Shown here: positions 13,381 to 21,349 of the stretch, in pieces
How positions within the stretch are numbered: the first letter of the stretch is position 1
Layout: each line of letters opens with the position of its first letter
From: Xanthobacteraceae bacterium
GTDB lineage: Bacteria > Pseudomonadota > Alphaproteobacteria > Rhizobiales > Xanthobacteraceae
DNA length: 38,228 nt
Reading direction: 5' to 3'
Assembly: GCA_025929595.1 (NCBI GenBank)
Contig: JAICQA010000001.1
Coordinates: 1-38,228, forward strand
Translations under genes and position numbers: made by a program
The notes under the pieces: model-generated
Told to the model about the DNA's origin: nothing
Seen by the model: the letters and a program-made list of their open reading frames with translations, nothing else
Database searches by the model: none

Positions 13381-13877
13381 CACCTCGTCAATTGATTCGG
13401 GTTAAGCAGTCCTATTTACGCGAGCAGAACAAGCGTCAGCCCGAGTGCCTCACTGTTCAGGCGCGCGACTGCTGGCCTCCGAATCTACCTCCGCGCGTGT
13501 TTCAAGTGTGGCGCAATCGGAGGTTTCTTGTACAGGGCTACGTCGAAGATACCGGGATGGTGCGTCTCACCGTCTGTCGCACAACGATGCTCGACAACGG
13601 CCGGATGCAGGATGGCATCACATGGGACGAATTACAGGTGCTAAAGCGAGAGGCCGGCTATGGCGACTACGAAGCCGTAGAAGTCTACCCGCGTGATGGT
13701 CACATCGTCGACGTGGCGAACATGCGTCACTTGTGGGTGTTTCCTCACGGAGAAGGGATGCCGTTCACATGGAATGCCGTTGATCCAGACCTCGTGGCAC
13801 GGAACGCGCTCGCGGACGGCAACCAACTTTCGACTGCGATAGCGAGCGGCGTCAACCGTGGGAGCGAAGCGAAATGA
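13377..13877 (+). CDS. Conserved phage protein (WDEL...EVYPRD...NMRHLWV type)
   Basis: A 166-residue protein starting with GTG in a GTGA overlap. The C-terminal half holds ITWDELQVLKREAGYGDYEAVEVYPRD then VDVANMRHLWVF, a conserved block I recall from many phage proteins (possibly the family listed as DUF7694). The N-terminal half is basic. Function is unknown. Confidence 0.65.
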   Translation: MTPRQLIRVKQSYLREQNKRQPECLTVQARDCWPPNLPPRVFQVWRNRRFLVQGYVEDTGMVRLTVCRTTMLDNGRMQDGITWDELQVLKREAGYGDYEAVEVYPRDGHIVDVANMRHLWVFPHGEGMPFTWNAVDPDLVARNALADGNQLSTAIASGVNRGSEAK

Positions 13878-14110
13878 TCAACCTCACATGTTGGCTCTTC
13901 GGCCACGATCGCGAACCACTTCGGATTGTTGTCGGCGGCAAGTTATCCCTGCAATGCCAGCGGTGTAAGGCAATACGGACGCCGTTACCGGATCAGTCCT
14001 TGAAGGTGCGATCCACGGTCCAGAGTACGTGGGTGAAAGACGATCAGGCGATTCAGTTACGCGAGCGGCTGTTTGTCCATGGGGCTCGGCAGATTCGACG
14101 GGTGAAATGA
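13874..14110 (+). CDS. DUF1660-like zinc-binding phage protein (78 aa)
   Basis: Starts in an ATGA overlap. The pattern LTCWLFGHD...LQCQRCKAI is that of short prophage proteins with an LFGH segment followed by a CxxC knuckle. The C-terminal half is basic and variable. Probably a zinc-binding peptide of unknown job. Confidence 0.6.
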   Translation: MINLTCWLFGHDREPLRIVVGGKLSLQCQRCKAIRTPLPDQSLKVRSTVQSTWVKDDQAIQLRERLFVHGARQIRRVK

Positions 14111-15084
14111 CGACCTGGCAGATTTTAAACGGTGACGTGCGCGAGATGCTGAAGGGCTTGCCCGATCAGTCGGTGCGAACGTGCGTCACCAGTCCGCCGT
14201 ATTGGGGCTTGCGGGACTACGGGCATGCCGGCCAGATTGGCGTCGATGCCACTCCTGCCGAGTACGTCGCTCAGTTGGTGGAGGTGTTCGGTGAGGTGTG
14301 GCGTGTCTTGCGGAAGGACGGGACCGTATGGCTGAACCTTGGCGATAGCTACCAAAACGCCAAGGGGCAGGCCGGCGGCATCGATCCAAAGCAAAAGAAT
14401 CGTCGGCACGGCCTACGACCACAGGACCGATCCATTCCCGGCCTCAAGCCGAAAGACCTTGTGGGTATCCCGTGGGAGGTCGCCCTGGCGCTCAGAAAGG
14501 CTGGCTGGTGGCTCCGCAGGGACATCATCTGGAACAAGCCTAACGCGCATCCTGAGCCCGTTACTGACCGTCCCAGCACGTCGCACGAATACGTGTTTCT
14601 GCTGACACGATCACGGTATTACTACTTCGACGGAAAGGCCATTGGCGATGCACCGTCCGACCCGATGTTGAAACAGATTGCCGAGGGCTACAACGGGAAG
14701 GCAACGCGCGACTATGGCAAGGCTGGTGCTCCTCATCCGAGCGCGATAAAGCTTCGCGTCATCAATTCGGCCCGCCGGCGGATAGAGCGTGACGGGTTCC
14801 TGTGGGTGAACGCCCGATCGGTGTGGAGTATCAACACGGCCGGCAGCGGCGGCGAAGATCACCCGGCGCTGATGCCAGAAGAGTTGGCCGCGAAGTGCAT
14901 CCTCGCCGGCAGCAAGGAAGGCGATACGGTGCTCGATCCGTTCGCCGGCTCTGGCACCACTGGAGCGGTGTCCGTGCGGTTGCAGCGCAGCTTCATCGGC
15001 TGCGAGTTAAACCCTGATTACGTGCAACTCGCCAGGACGCGCATCGGCGGCATTGCCCCGCTCTTAGCTTCGGAGGTCGCATGA
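14107..15084 (+). CDS. DNA methyltransferase, beta-class amino-methyltransferase (N4-C or N6-A)
   Basis: A 325-residue enzyme with motif IV TSPPYWGLRDYG near residues 28-39 and motif I DPFAGSGTTGAV near 277-288. This order (IV before I) defines the beta class. It transfers a methyl group from S-adenosylmethionine to an exocyclic amino group of DNA. The variable middle part (about 90-260) would be the target recognition domain, with HEYVFLLTRSRYYYFDG typical of the family. No endonuclease partner is adjacent, so it is an orphan, probably protecting phage DNA from host restriction. The recognition site cannot be read from sequence. Starts in an ATGA overlap. Confidence 0.9.
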   Translation: MTTWQILNGDVREMLKGLPDQSVRTCVTSPPYWGLRDYGHAGQIGVDATPAEYVAQLVEVFGEVWRVLRKDGTVWLNLGDSYQNAKGQAGGIDPKQKNRRHGLRPQDRSIPGLKPKDLVGIPWEVALALRKAGWWLRRDIIWNKPNAHPEPVTDRPSTSHEYVFLLTRSRYYYFDGKAIGDAPSDPMLKQIAEGYNGKATRDYGKAGAPHPSAIKLRVINSARRRIERDGFLWVNARSVWSINTAGSGGEDHPALMPEELAAKCILAGSKEGDTVLDPFAGSGTTGAVSVRLQRSFIGCELNPDYVQLARTRIGGIAPLLASEVA

Positions 15085-15197
15085 ACGGTGATCACGGTGC
15101 AGATCAGCATCGAATGCGAAGCGAGCGGACCGATCACCCGACAGAGCGCAGCGAAGAAAACCACATTCTCGAATTAGGTTTCTATGACGCAGACTGA
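15081..15197 (+). CDS. Very small hydrophilic ORF (38 aa)
   Basis: Starts in an ATGA overlap with the methyltransferase and overlaps the next gene by 14 bases. It is rich in His, Glu and Arg (HGADQHRMRSERTDH) with no recognisable domain. It may serve mainly to couple translation. Confidence 0.35.
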   Translation: MNGDHGADQHRMRSERTDHPTERSEENHILELGFYDAD

Positions 15198-15462
15198 CTC
15201 GACGGGGAAGAAGGAAAGTCGGCAAGAGATGATCGATCGGCTCAGCTTGATCGCGCTCGGTGATCGAGAGTGCGACATGTCTGACAATGACTTGGCCGCG
15301 CTGGAATGGCTGCTGCTGTCCCACGCCGAGGTCGTGACGGCCTTGAAGGCTGTCGTTGAAGCGCTTCGCATCCACGCGCCGGGCACCCCGCTGAACAATC
15401 ACCAGTTCGACGCGCTGGGCATTCAAGCGAACAACGCCATTCAGAAAGCGGAGGGCCGCTAG
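15184..15462 (+). CDS. Hypothetical helical phage protein (92 aa)
   Basis: Helical throughout, with LSDNDLAALEWLLL-like and ALKAVVEALRIH helices and the ending NNAIQKAEGR, close to the end of the protein at 4903. Such small proteins are common and uncharacterised in phage early regions. Confidence 0.6.
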   Translation: MTQTDSTGKKESRQEMIDRLSLIALGDRECDMSDNDLAALEWLLLSHAEVVTALKAVVEALRIHAPGTPLNNHQFDALGIQANNAIQKAEGR

Positions 15463-15463
15463 G

Positions 15464-15670
15464 ATGATCCCCGAGAATACCCAACACATTTGTCGTTGCG
15501 GCCACGAGCGCGATCAGCACCAGTCTCGTACTGAGCAGCGGTGTGGGGAGAAGATCCAGGTTGAAAAGTGCGAAGACTGCCCGTGTGAGCACTACATCGA
15601 TCGTGCCGGGCCAATGTCTAGGCTTATCGACCAATTTCGCATGGTCGAGATGCGAAAAGGCACGCGATGA
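15464..15670 (+). CDS. Cys-rich zinc-binding protein (68 aa)
   Basis: CRCGHERDQH at residues 10-19 and CEDCPCEHY at about 36-44 form the CxCGH...CxxCxC pattern of small zinc proteins frequent in phages and actinobacteria. The C-terminus is a basic helix. The stop overlaps the in-frame ATG at 15667 of the next ORF. Confidence 0.65.
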   Translation: MIPENTQHICRCGHERDQHQSRTEQRCGEKIQVEKCEDCPCEHYIDRAGPMSRLIDQFRMVEMRKGTR

Positions 15671-15711
15671 CTCCTCCGTCGTCAGGGACAGGCACACGAG
15701 AAGGAGACGGC

Positions 15712-16296
15712 GTGCTGAACGCCTGTGATTATCGCACCGTGGTTGTGGACCCGCCGTGGACACCATCGCTTGATGCCACATGGAATCCAGTCAATCGAAA
15801 GGCTGCTCCACAAAAGCACTATAAGACCCTTTCGTTCGATGCCATCGTGACGTTGAGGCCGCGTCTCGCTCCGCAAGCGCACCTTTACGTATGGGCGCTG
15901 ACGCAACACGTCGATTGGGCGTGGTGCTTGTGTCGATTATGGGACTCAGAGCCGGTCACGATGTTCACATGGAAAAAGCCAGGTCTTGGGGCGGGTCGGT
16001 TCCGTTGTAACACAGAGCACATCGTGGTCGCCCGCAAGGGTAATCGCATTGGCAACGCGTTCGGTTCTGGCGGTCGTAGCGTGCAGGCCACAGCCGGGAC
16101 GTTATTTGAATGGCCTCGAGGGAGGCATAGCGAGAAGCCGGATGAGTTTTTCTCCTTAGTGCACCAGTTATCGCCGTCGCAGCCGCGGCTTGAAATGTAT
16201 GCCCGCTCACCGCGAGAAGGCTGGGTGACATGGGGAGATCAATCGTCGATCGTCACTGACGCAGGAGGGATGACATGGGGCAAGAACCGAGTTTAA
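15712..16296 (+). CDS. MT-A70-family adenine-N6 DNA methyltransferase
   Basis: A protein of about 194 residues with the MT-A70 core: VVVDPPW (motif IV), KHYKTLSF, a middle HLYVWALTQHV, TEHIVVARKGN, and the ending HSEKPDEFF with RLEMYARSPREGW. It would methylate adenine-N6 in DNA. GTG at 15712 is chosen because AAGGAG (15701-15706) lies five bases upstream; an ATG at 15667 would add 15 low-complexity residues. It is the second orphan methyltransferase of the phage and probably has a different target, widening protection from restriction. Confidence 0.88.
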   Translation: MLNACDYRTVVVDPPWTPSLDATWNPVNRKAAPQKHYKTLSFDAIVTLRPRLAPQAHLYVWALTQHVDWAWCLCRLWDSEPVTMFTWKKPGLGAGRFRCNTEHIVVARKGNRIGNAFGSGGRSVQATAGTLFEWPRGRHSEKPDEFFSLVHQLSPSQPRLEMYARSPREGWVTWGDQSSIVTDAGGMTWGKNRV

Positions 16297-16640
16297 ATGA
16301 AGCGGTACCGTTCACTGTAGAGAATGTGCATCCGACCACAGATGAGGCGCTGCTTAACCCTGTGTCCCAAGTGTATTTCCGAGCCGGCCTCTTGGCCTGT
16401 CGGGAATATATGGCACGGTTTGTTGAAGCCGAATCTCCATCGATCGCGAACAGCATTCGCGCGAATTGGTGGCCGTCGCTCGGAGAAGATTTTGGTCCGC
16501 CGCGTCAGCTTGAGTGGGGAGAGGTCACCAGCGGCGAGTACGGAACACCAGACTTCAAGATCAAGACGGCCGCCGAAATCTCGCCAACGCAAGAGGCACT
16601 CCCGGTAGCGCTTGGTTTCTTGAAACAAGTCACTCCTTGA
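16275..16640 (+). CDS. Hypothetical protein (121 aa)
   Basis: Overlaps the methyltransferase end by 22 bases and has a strong GGAGGG site before its ATG. It contains a helical part VSQVYFRAGLLACREYMARFVE and a SIRANWWPSLGEDFGPPRQLEWGE segment. No family recognised. Confidence 0.65.
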   Translation: MGQEPSLNEAVPFTVENVHPTTDEALLNPVSQVYFRAGLLACREYMARFVEAESPSIANSIRANWWPSLGEDFGPPRQLEWGEVTSGEYGTPDFKIKTAAEISPTQEALPVALGFLKQVTP

Positions 16641-16685
16641 CATCAATGGTTGGTCTCCAGTGAAGGACGAGAAGAAGGAACGATG

Positions 16686-16895
16686 ATGACCAACGACGAG
16701 AAGAAGCTACGAGTATTCGGCCCGTCCAACGAACCAGAGGATGCGGACTGCCTGATCGCCACGGACACGAGTGATCTGAGTGCTGTCATCGAAACATTAC
16801 AGCACTACATCCCGCAGATGATCGACGGCGAGCAGATCGTCTTCCGAGTAAAGGCAATGACCGACGCGGAAGTTGAGGCGATGCCCGATGTCTAA
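16686..16895 (+). CDS. Hypothetical protein (69 aa)
   Basis: The second of two adjacent ATGs is chosen because AAGGA lies six bases upstream; the first ATG is at 16683. An alpha/beta sequence (DSLxx-type strands, VIETLQHYIPQMIDGEQIVFRV). Overlaps the next gene by eight bases. No family recognised. Confidence 0.6.
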   Translation: MTNDEKKLRVFGPSNEPEDADCLIATDTSDLSAVIETLQHYIPQMIDGEQIVFRVKAMTDAEVEAMPDV

Positions 16896-17250
16896 CGATC
16901 CCTCGCTCTCAGCGATGACGATCGAACAGGCGAGAGCAGCACTACATAGGGCTATTGAAGAGAATACGGGTTGGGTGCGCGGCGACTCGTCGTATCCAAC
17001 GCTCTTGCCAACCAAGGCCATTGACGATCTCATCACCGCTGTCCGCTCGTCATCGGCGTCCTCAGCAGCCGAGATGACGCTGGCGAAGAAGCTCGAGCAG
17101 GTTGAAGCCGAGTTGCTCATGGCGAAGCAGTTTTTGCACGAACCAGGCACCGATCCGGAAGCGTGGATTGATGGCGCGATGACGAACCTCTCGGAAGCCC
17201 TCGCGGCTCTCCGCTCCTCCCCTGCACCAGGACAGACAGGAGAACAGTAA
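16888..17250 (+). CDS. Hypothetical helical protein (120 aa)
   Basis: Largely helical, with TIEQARAALHRAIEE near the start and LAKKLEQVEAELLMAKQFL in the middle, then a segment EAWIDGAMTNLSEALAAL. An in-frame ATG at 16873 is an alternative start. Similar small helical proteins are common before phage packaging genes. Function unknown. Confidence 0.6.
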   Translation: MSNDPSLSAMTIEQARAALHRAIEENTGWVRGDSSYPTLLPTKAIDDLITAVRSSSASSAAEMTLAKKLEQVEAELLMAKQFLHEPGTDPEAWIDGAMTNLSEALAALRSSPAPGQTGEQ

Positions 17251-17379
17251 ATGGAACCCATAGGCGCTCAGGAACTGTTCTTCATGGCCGCGGCCTTCGC
17301 AATGGTGGCGCTCGTGCTGGCGGGCCTGGTCGCGACCGCGCTCGTCCACTGGTGGAAACGCAGGCGTACCCAGCGGTGA
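17251..17379 (+). CDS. Small membrane protein (42 aa)
   Basis: ATG directly after the upstream stop with AGGAG in reach. One long hydrophobic helix (FFMAAAFAMVALVLAGLVATALV) is followed by a basic end HWWKRRRTQR, which places the C-terminus in the cytoplasm. It is the last early gene before the packaging block. Confidence 0.55.
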   Translation: MEPIGAQELFFMAAAFAMVALVLAGLVATALVHWWKRRRTQR

Positions 17380-17467
17380 GCCCAGGGCATTTTCTGGCCT
17401 GAATTTGCAAATCGTGACGACGACAGATCAATGAAATCGGCTCAGTAAAATATAGGAATTTATTGAG
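17380..17467 (+). promoter_or_regulatory. AT-rich leader before the packaging genes
   Basis: An 88-base gap with unusually high A+T for this window, including TAAAATATAGGAATTTATTGAG just before the terminase gene. TAAAAT at 17446-17451 could be a -10 box but no good -35 box lies at the right distance. It may hold an activator-dependent late promoter. Confidence 0.35.
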
Positions 17468-17797
17468 ATGGCCAAGCACATCCCCCCTAACGCCGGCAAG
17501 GGTCGCGGTAAGGGCAACGTCAACAAGACGACACAGGCGGCCCGGGAACTCTCGAGCGACCTTCTTGCCCGCCCCGCCTATCGCAGGAGCCTGCAGAAGC
17601 GACTCGACGCCGGGAAGGCGCCGCACATGGAAGTCTTGCTGCACCACTACGCGTACGGGAAGCCGAAGGAAACCGTTAAGGTCGAAGAACAGCCAGCCGA
17701 GCTCAAGGTGATGATCCTGCGGTCGCGCGCGGACATTCAGGCGATCAACGGGCCCGTCGATCATGACGCCGACGTCGACAGCGATGATGACGAGTAA
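17468..17797 (+). CDS. terS: Terminase small-subunit-like protein
   Basis: A 109-residue protein directly before the large terminase, overlapping it. It starts GKGRGKGNVNKTTQAAREL, has a middle LQKRLDAGKAPHMEVLLHHYAYGKPKETVKVE and an acidic end (DADVDSDDDE). Proteins with the APHMEVLLHHYAYGKPKE block commonly precede terminase genes in prophages. It would recognise phage DNA for packaging. The N-terminal basic region could contact DNA. The family call rests on position and this block. Confidence 0.65.
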   Translation: MAKHIPPNAGKGRGKGNVNKTTQAARELSSDLLARPAYRRSLQKRLDAGKAPHMEVLLHHYAYGKPKETVKVEEQPAELKVMILRSRADIQAINGPVDHDADVDSDDDE

Positions 17798-19070
17798 GGT
17801 TCTCGGCCTGCACGATAACCAGTGGCCGGTGTTCGATGATCCGGCGCGGTTCCCGGTTGTAGCGGCGGGTCGTCGGTTCGGTAAGACGGAATTGTCGCTG
17901 GTGAAGTTGTTCACCGGTGGGAAGGATGGGCGCGGGTGCCTGACGAGGCCCGGCCTGTATCGCTACGTGGCCCCTACGCAGAAACTCGCGCGCAAGGTGT
18001 TGTGGCGCCGAAAGTTGAAGCGGGCGCTGCACCCCTCGTGGTTGTCGAAGCCGCCGAACGAAACGAACCTCGAGGTCACTTTCAAGAATGGCTCCATCCT
18101 GGAAGTCCTGGGCGCTGAGGAAGAAGGCGGACTGCGCGGCGAGGGCGTGACCGGTGTGGTGCTCGATGAGTATGCGCAGATGCGGCTGACGTCGTTCCCG
18201 GAAGAGGTGCGCCCGTCCTTGGCGGACGAGAAGGGCTGGGCCATGTTCATCGGCACGCCGCAGAGCTTCAATCACTTCTACGACATGTTCAACCGCGGGC
18301 AGGATGCCCGGCACCCGACGTGGAAGTCCTGGCAATTCAGGAGCATCGACAACCCGCTGATCGACCCGGAAGAAATCGAAGAGGCGCGGCGTACCACGGA
18401 TCCGCGGACCTTCCGGCAGGAATGGGAGGCGAGCTTCGAGGCCATCGCCGGCCGCATCTATTACGCGTTCACGCGCGCCGAACATGTGCGGAAAGTGGCG
18501 CTCGAGAAGGCGCTGCCGGTGTGCCTGACGTTCGACTTCAACTACAACCCCGCCACGGCGGTGATCGGACAGCGCCTGAAGGATGAATGCCGGATTGTGC
18601 ATGAAGTCTTCCTGCCCTTTCGTGGCGGCGAAGCGACGATCGCCAGCGCGAACGCCTGCAAGGACTGGTTGGCCGAGCAGGGGTTCAAGAGCCAGATCCG
18701 CATCTACGGCGACTCCACCGGCAAGTCGATGAAGACGACCGGGCCGAGCGACCATCAGGTCTTGCGCGACATGTTCCCGTATGCGTCCTGGTGCATTCCG
18801 AACGCGCAGCCGAACCCGCGCGATCGCCATGCCGCGGTGAACGGGCGCTGCCGGACGGCCGATGGACGATCGCACCTAACCATCGATCCTTCGTGCGAGA
18901 AGCTGATTGCCGACCTCGAGCGCGTCATCTACGCACCGAACGGCGAAGAAGACCAAAAGACCGATCCGAATCTGACGCACATCAGCGCCGCGTTCGGGTA
19001 TTGGGCTGTTCAGGATTGGCCGCCAGTCAAAAAGGGCGGCGCGGCAGAAGGGAGTGCCCATTGGCTGTAG
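17787..19070 (+). CDS. terL: Terminase large subunit (DNA-packaging ATPase-nuclease)
   Basis: A protein of about 427 residues. The N-terminal ATPase has Walker A AAGRRFGKTE and Walker B GVVLDEYAQM with the catalytic Glu, and a coupling region FIGTPQSFNHFYDMF. The C-terminal RNase H-like nuclease begins CLTFDFNYNP with a metal-binding Asp, followed by IYGDSTGKS. It pumps DNA into the prohead and cuts it. ATG 17787 gives an 11-base overlap with the small subunit; ATGs at 17763 and 17784 are in frame alternatives. Length is usual for the family. Confidence 0.95.
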   Translation: MTSKVLGLHDNQWPVFDDPARFPVVAAGRRFGKTELSLVKLFTGGKDGRGCLTRPGLYRYVAPTQKLARKVLWRRKLKRALHPSWLSKPPNETNLEVTFKNGSILEVLGAEEEGGLRGEGVTGVVLDEYAQMRLTSFPEEVRPSLADEKGWAMFIGTPQSFNHFYDMFNRGQDARHPTWKSWQFRSIDNPLIDPEEIEEARRTTDPRTFRQEWEASFEAIAGRIYYAFTRAEHVRKVALEKALPVCLTFDFNYNPATAVIGQRLKDECRIVHEVFLPFRGGEATIASANACKDWLAEQGFKSQIRIYGDSTGKSMKTTGPSDHQVLRDMFPYASWCIPNAQPNPRDRHAAVNGRCRTADGRSHLTIDPSCEKLIADLERVIYAPNGEEDQKTDPNLTHISAAFGYWAVQDWPPVKKGGAAEGSAHWL

Positions 19071-19072
19071 GC

Positions 19073-19234
19073 ATGGAGTTTCGAGCGTTCAGTAGTTGGC
19101 GGGTCGGCGTTGGGCGCGTGCATCTCGCGGTGCTTCCTCAGTGGCGTTGGCGCGGCATGTGGTCGAGAACATGCTTCTACCGTCCATGGATTCAATGGGG
19201 CTGCTTTGAGTTTGCGATCGAGAGGCCGCAATGA
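19073..19234 (+). CDS. Small Trp/Arg-rich protein (53 aa)
   Basis: Begins two bases after the terminase stop and ends in an ATGA overlap. Very rich in aromatic residues and Arg (WRVGVGRVHLAVLPQWRW), probably a small beta structure. No family recognised; the tight spacing supports it. Confidence 0.5.
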   Translation: MEFRAFSSWRVGVGRVHLAVLPQWRWRGMWSRTCFYRPWIQWGCFEFAIERPQ

Positions 19235-19440
19235 ACGCCTTCCCCCCTCGCTTCAAGACCTCCGAGATCGCCGACATCCTGGGCGTGTCGACGGACTTTA
19301 TCCTCGATGAGATCAAGGATGGACGCTTGCCGGCGGTGATGAACCAGCGCGGGCAGCGCACGATCTACCGGATCGAGCTGCCGGACTTCAAAGCCTACTG
19401 TGAGAAGTACTGGCCGAACGTGAAGGTGAGGGCGGCGTGA
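19231..19440 (+). CDS. Small excisionase-type helix-turn-helix protein (69 aa)
   Basis: A 69-residue protein with a MerR/excisionase-type winged helix: FKTSEIADILGVSTDFILDEIKDGRLPAV, then a wing ending YRIELPDFKAYCEKYW. Such proteins bind DNA as excisionases or local regulators. It is unusual between terminase and portal genes, where no regulator is needed for assembly. It may regulate late genes or help terminase choose its site. Confidence 0.7.
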   Translation: MNAFPPRFKTSEIADILGVSTDFILDEIKDGRLPAVMNQRGQRTIYRIELPDFKAYCEKYWPNVKVRAA

Positions 19441-19682
19441 ACCTCAAGCGCGGCGACAAGGTCATCGCAATGGGCTACAGATCGAAGCTTACCCGTGACG
19501 TTTCGCTGAAAGAGCTACGGGCGTTCTACGGAGGTTTCTACGGCTACGAACCATTCACCGGCTACCCGGTGTTCGATGACCCGAAACGTGTCGCTGTGGG
19601 CCAAGCGCCTTGGGTTTACGACAGCCTGCCGACGCAAGATGAAGCGCACGCGTTGATGCGCGACGTTCCACGTGGAGCATAG
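19437..19682 (+). CDS. Hypothetical protein (81 aa)
   Basis: GTG start in a GTGA overlap with the helix-turn-helix gene. Contains YGGFYGYEPFTGYPVFDDP, aromatic and Gly-rich, and a helical end. No family recognised. It is the last gene before a 110-base gap. Confidence 0.55.
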   Translation: MNLKRGDKVIAMGYRSKLTRDVSLKELRAFYGGFYGYEPFTGYPVFDDPKRVAVGQAPWVYDSLPTQDEAHALMRDVPRGA

Positions 19683-19766
19683 ACGCTGACACCGCTCTTA
19701 CCGCTGGTGACGCTCAGCCAGAACCGTGCTTTGTCCTGACCTCATCTGACCGCACTCTAGGCACGT

Positions 19767-19781
19767 CGAGTTTGTAACTCG
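19767..19781 (+). other. Hairpin in the gap before the portal gene
   Basis: CGAGTT-tgt-AACTCG forms a perfect 6-bp stem. It lies 11 bases before the portal start, in a 110-base gap (19683-19792) where I see no gene and no convincing promoter. It is close enough to affect ribosome access, and no T run follows, so a terminator is unlikely. Confidence 0.35.
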
Positions 19782-19792
19782 GCGCTCCTTTC

Positions 19793-21349
19793 ATGCCTGC
19801 GGCTTCGGCTCCGCTCGGAACGACCGGGCCTGTGTTGGGTGTAGCGCATCCGCTTTACACCACATACCGGCCCGTGTGGCAGCAACTGCTCGACGTCTTC
19901 GAAGGCGCCGGCGGGTTTCTGTCGCCATCGAAGCCCTATCTCGTTGCGCACCCGCGCGAATACCTCGATCACTCGATCACGGAAACAGCTGAGGACGGCA
20001 CGACGCCTGTCAAGGTTGTGCCGAACCCGAGCCCCACTGCCCCGTCGCCGAAGTTACTCGAGCGTCGCAAGTTGGCCCGCTACGAGAACTATGCCGAGAC
20101 GCTGATCGAGCAGCTGGCGAACGCCCTTTTTCGTGTCGAACCCACGCGCACGTTCAACGAGAAGGCCGCGGCGCCGACGACCGGTAAGCGTCCGATCGAG
20201 GAGTTCTGGGACGACTGCGATGGGGTTGGCACGAAGTGGATCGACTTCCTGCGGCAAGCCTGGATCGTCGCTGGGGTTTTCGGCCACATGGTGATCTACT
20301 TCGATCACCCGCCCGATGACCGCCTGGTCCCGATAGCGCGCGCCTACACCCCGCTCGATGTGCCCGACTGGCTGGTGAACGAATACGGCCAGATGACGCA
20401 GATCAAACTGCTGGAGGCGGCGCCCCGGGAATCCTTCGGCACCCCTGCCGCGCAGACGGCTGCGCAAGTGCGGGTCCGGGTCGTGACCGAGGTTGGCTGG
20501 TCTGTGCAGTTGTCGAACGGCGCTGCCCTTGAGGCGGACAATCACGGCTTCGAACAGTTGCCGGTCGCGTTCCTCTACTCGAAACGCCGGGCGATCATCC
20601 CCTTTATCGGCAAGTCCTTGCTGGGCGACCCGATGAAGTTCATCGACCTCTACAACATGTCCTCGGAGGAGCGGGAATTGCTGCGCAAGCAGACGTTCTC
20701 GATCCTCAACGTGCCGGTCGGGGAAAACGGCAACATCGATCGCGAGCAGGCGTTGATCGGGCGCCAATCGGGCACCGGCAACATCCTATTTACGTCCGAA
20801 GCGGCCAACTACATCAGCGCCGATGGCGAGAACGTCATCGTCTACCACGCCGCCCAAGACCGGCTCATTCGTTCGATCTTCCGTTCGGCCTTGCTGCCCT
20901 GGGATACCGACTCGAAGGATGCCGAAGCCGAAGGATCCAGGCGAATCAAGCGCGAAGACCTGAATACGCAGCTGTCTAAGTTCGCGGACGAGTTGCAGAT
21001 GGTCGACAACCTCGCGGCCGATCTGGTCTATCAGGCGGCCTACGGCGCCGCGTGGCGGAAGTGGCGCGACTCGGACGGGCTCGGCCTGGGCTGGCCCGAG
21101 AGCTTCGACGTCACACCGCTCGAAGACCTCCTCAAGCAGTACACCGACGGCGTGTCCATGGAGCTCGGCGAGACGGCCACGAAGGAAACGAAGAAGCGCG
21201 CCGCGCGCGTGCTCCTGCCCGACATGCCGCAGGACAAGCAGCAGACCATCGACGACGAGATCGACGCGATGGAAGTCATCACCGAGGAAGACCGGCGCCA
21301 GGACGAGATGAAGGCGATGACCGGACGATTGGCGGCCCTCAATGGCTGA
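19793..21349 (+). CDS. Portal protein (DUF4055-like)
   Basis: A 518-residue protein in portal position between terminase and head genes. The N-terminal part has YRPVWQQLLDVFEGAGGFLSP and YLDHS, then ARYENYAETLIEQLANALFR, as in the DUF4055 portal-like family. Later come LYNMSSEERELLRKQTFSIL and a C-terminal acidic helical region (DDEIDAMEVITEEDRRQDEM). Twelve copies would form the DNA entry channel and the joining point for the tail. It overlaps the next gene by eight bases. Confidence 0.75.
   Translation: MPAASAPLGTTGPVLGVAHPLYTTYRPVWQQLLDVFEGAGGFLSPSKPYLVAHPREYLDHSITETAEDGTTPVKVVPNPSPTAPSPKLLERRKLARYENYAETLIEQLANALFRVEPTRTFNEKAAAPTTGKRPIEEFWDDCDGVGTKWIDFLRQAWIVAGVFGHMVIYFDHPPDDRLVPIARAYTPLDVPDWLVNEYGQMTQIKLLEAAPRESFGTPAAQTAAQVRVRVVTEVGWSVQLSNGAALEADNHGFEQLPVAFLYSKRRAIIPFIGKSLLGDPMKFIDLYNMSSEERELLRKQTFSILNVPVGENGNIDREQALIGRQSGTGNILFTSEAANYISADGENVIVYHAAQDRLIRSIFRSALLPWDTDSKDAEAEGSRRIKREDLNTQLSKFADELQMVDNLAADLVYQAAYGAAWRKWRDSDGLGLGWPESFDVTPLEDLLKQYTDGVSMELGETATKETKKRAARVLLPDMPQDKQQTIDDEIDAMEVITEEDRRQDEMKAMTGRLAALNG

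Noticed and set aside
17745..18875. Long leftward ORF (376 codons) opposite the large terminase
   Set aside because: Antisense of an unambiguous terminase; composition is Arg/His/Leu-rich as expected for a shadow frame.
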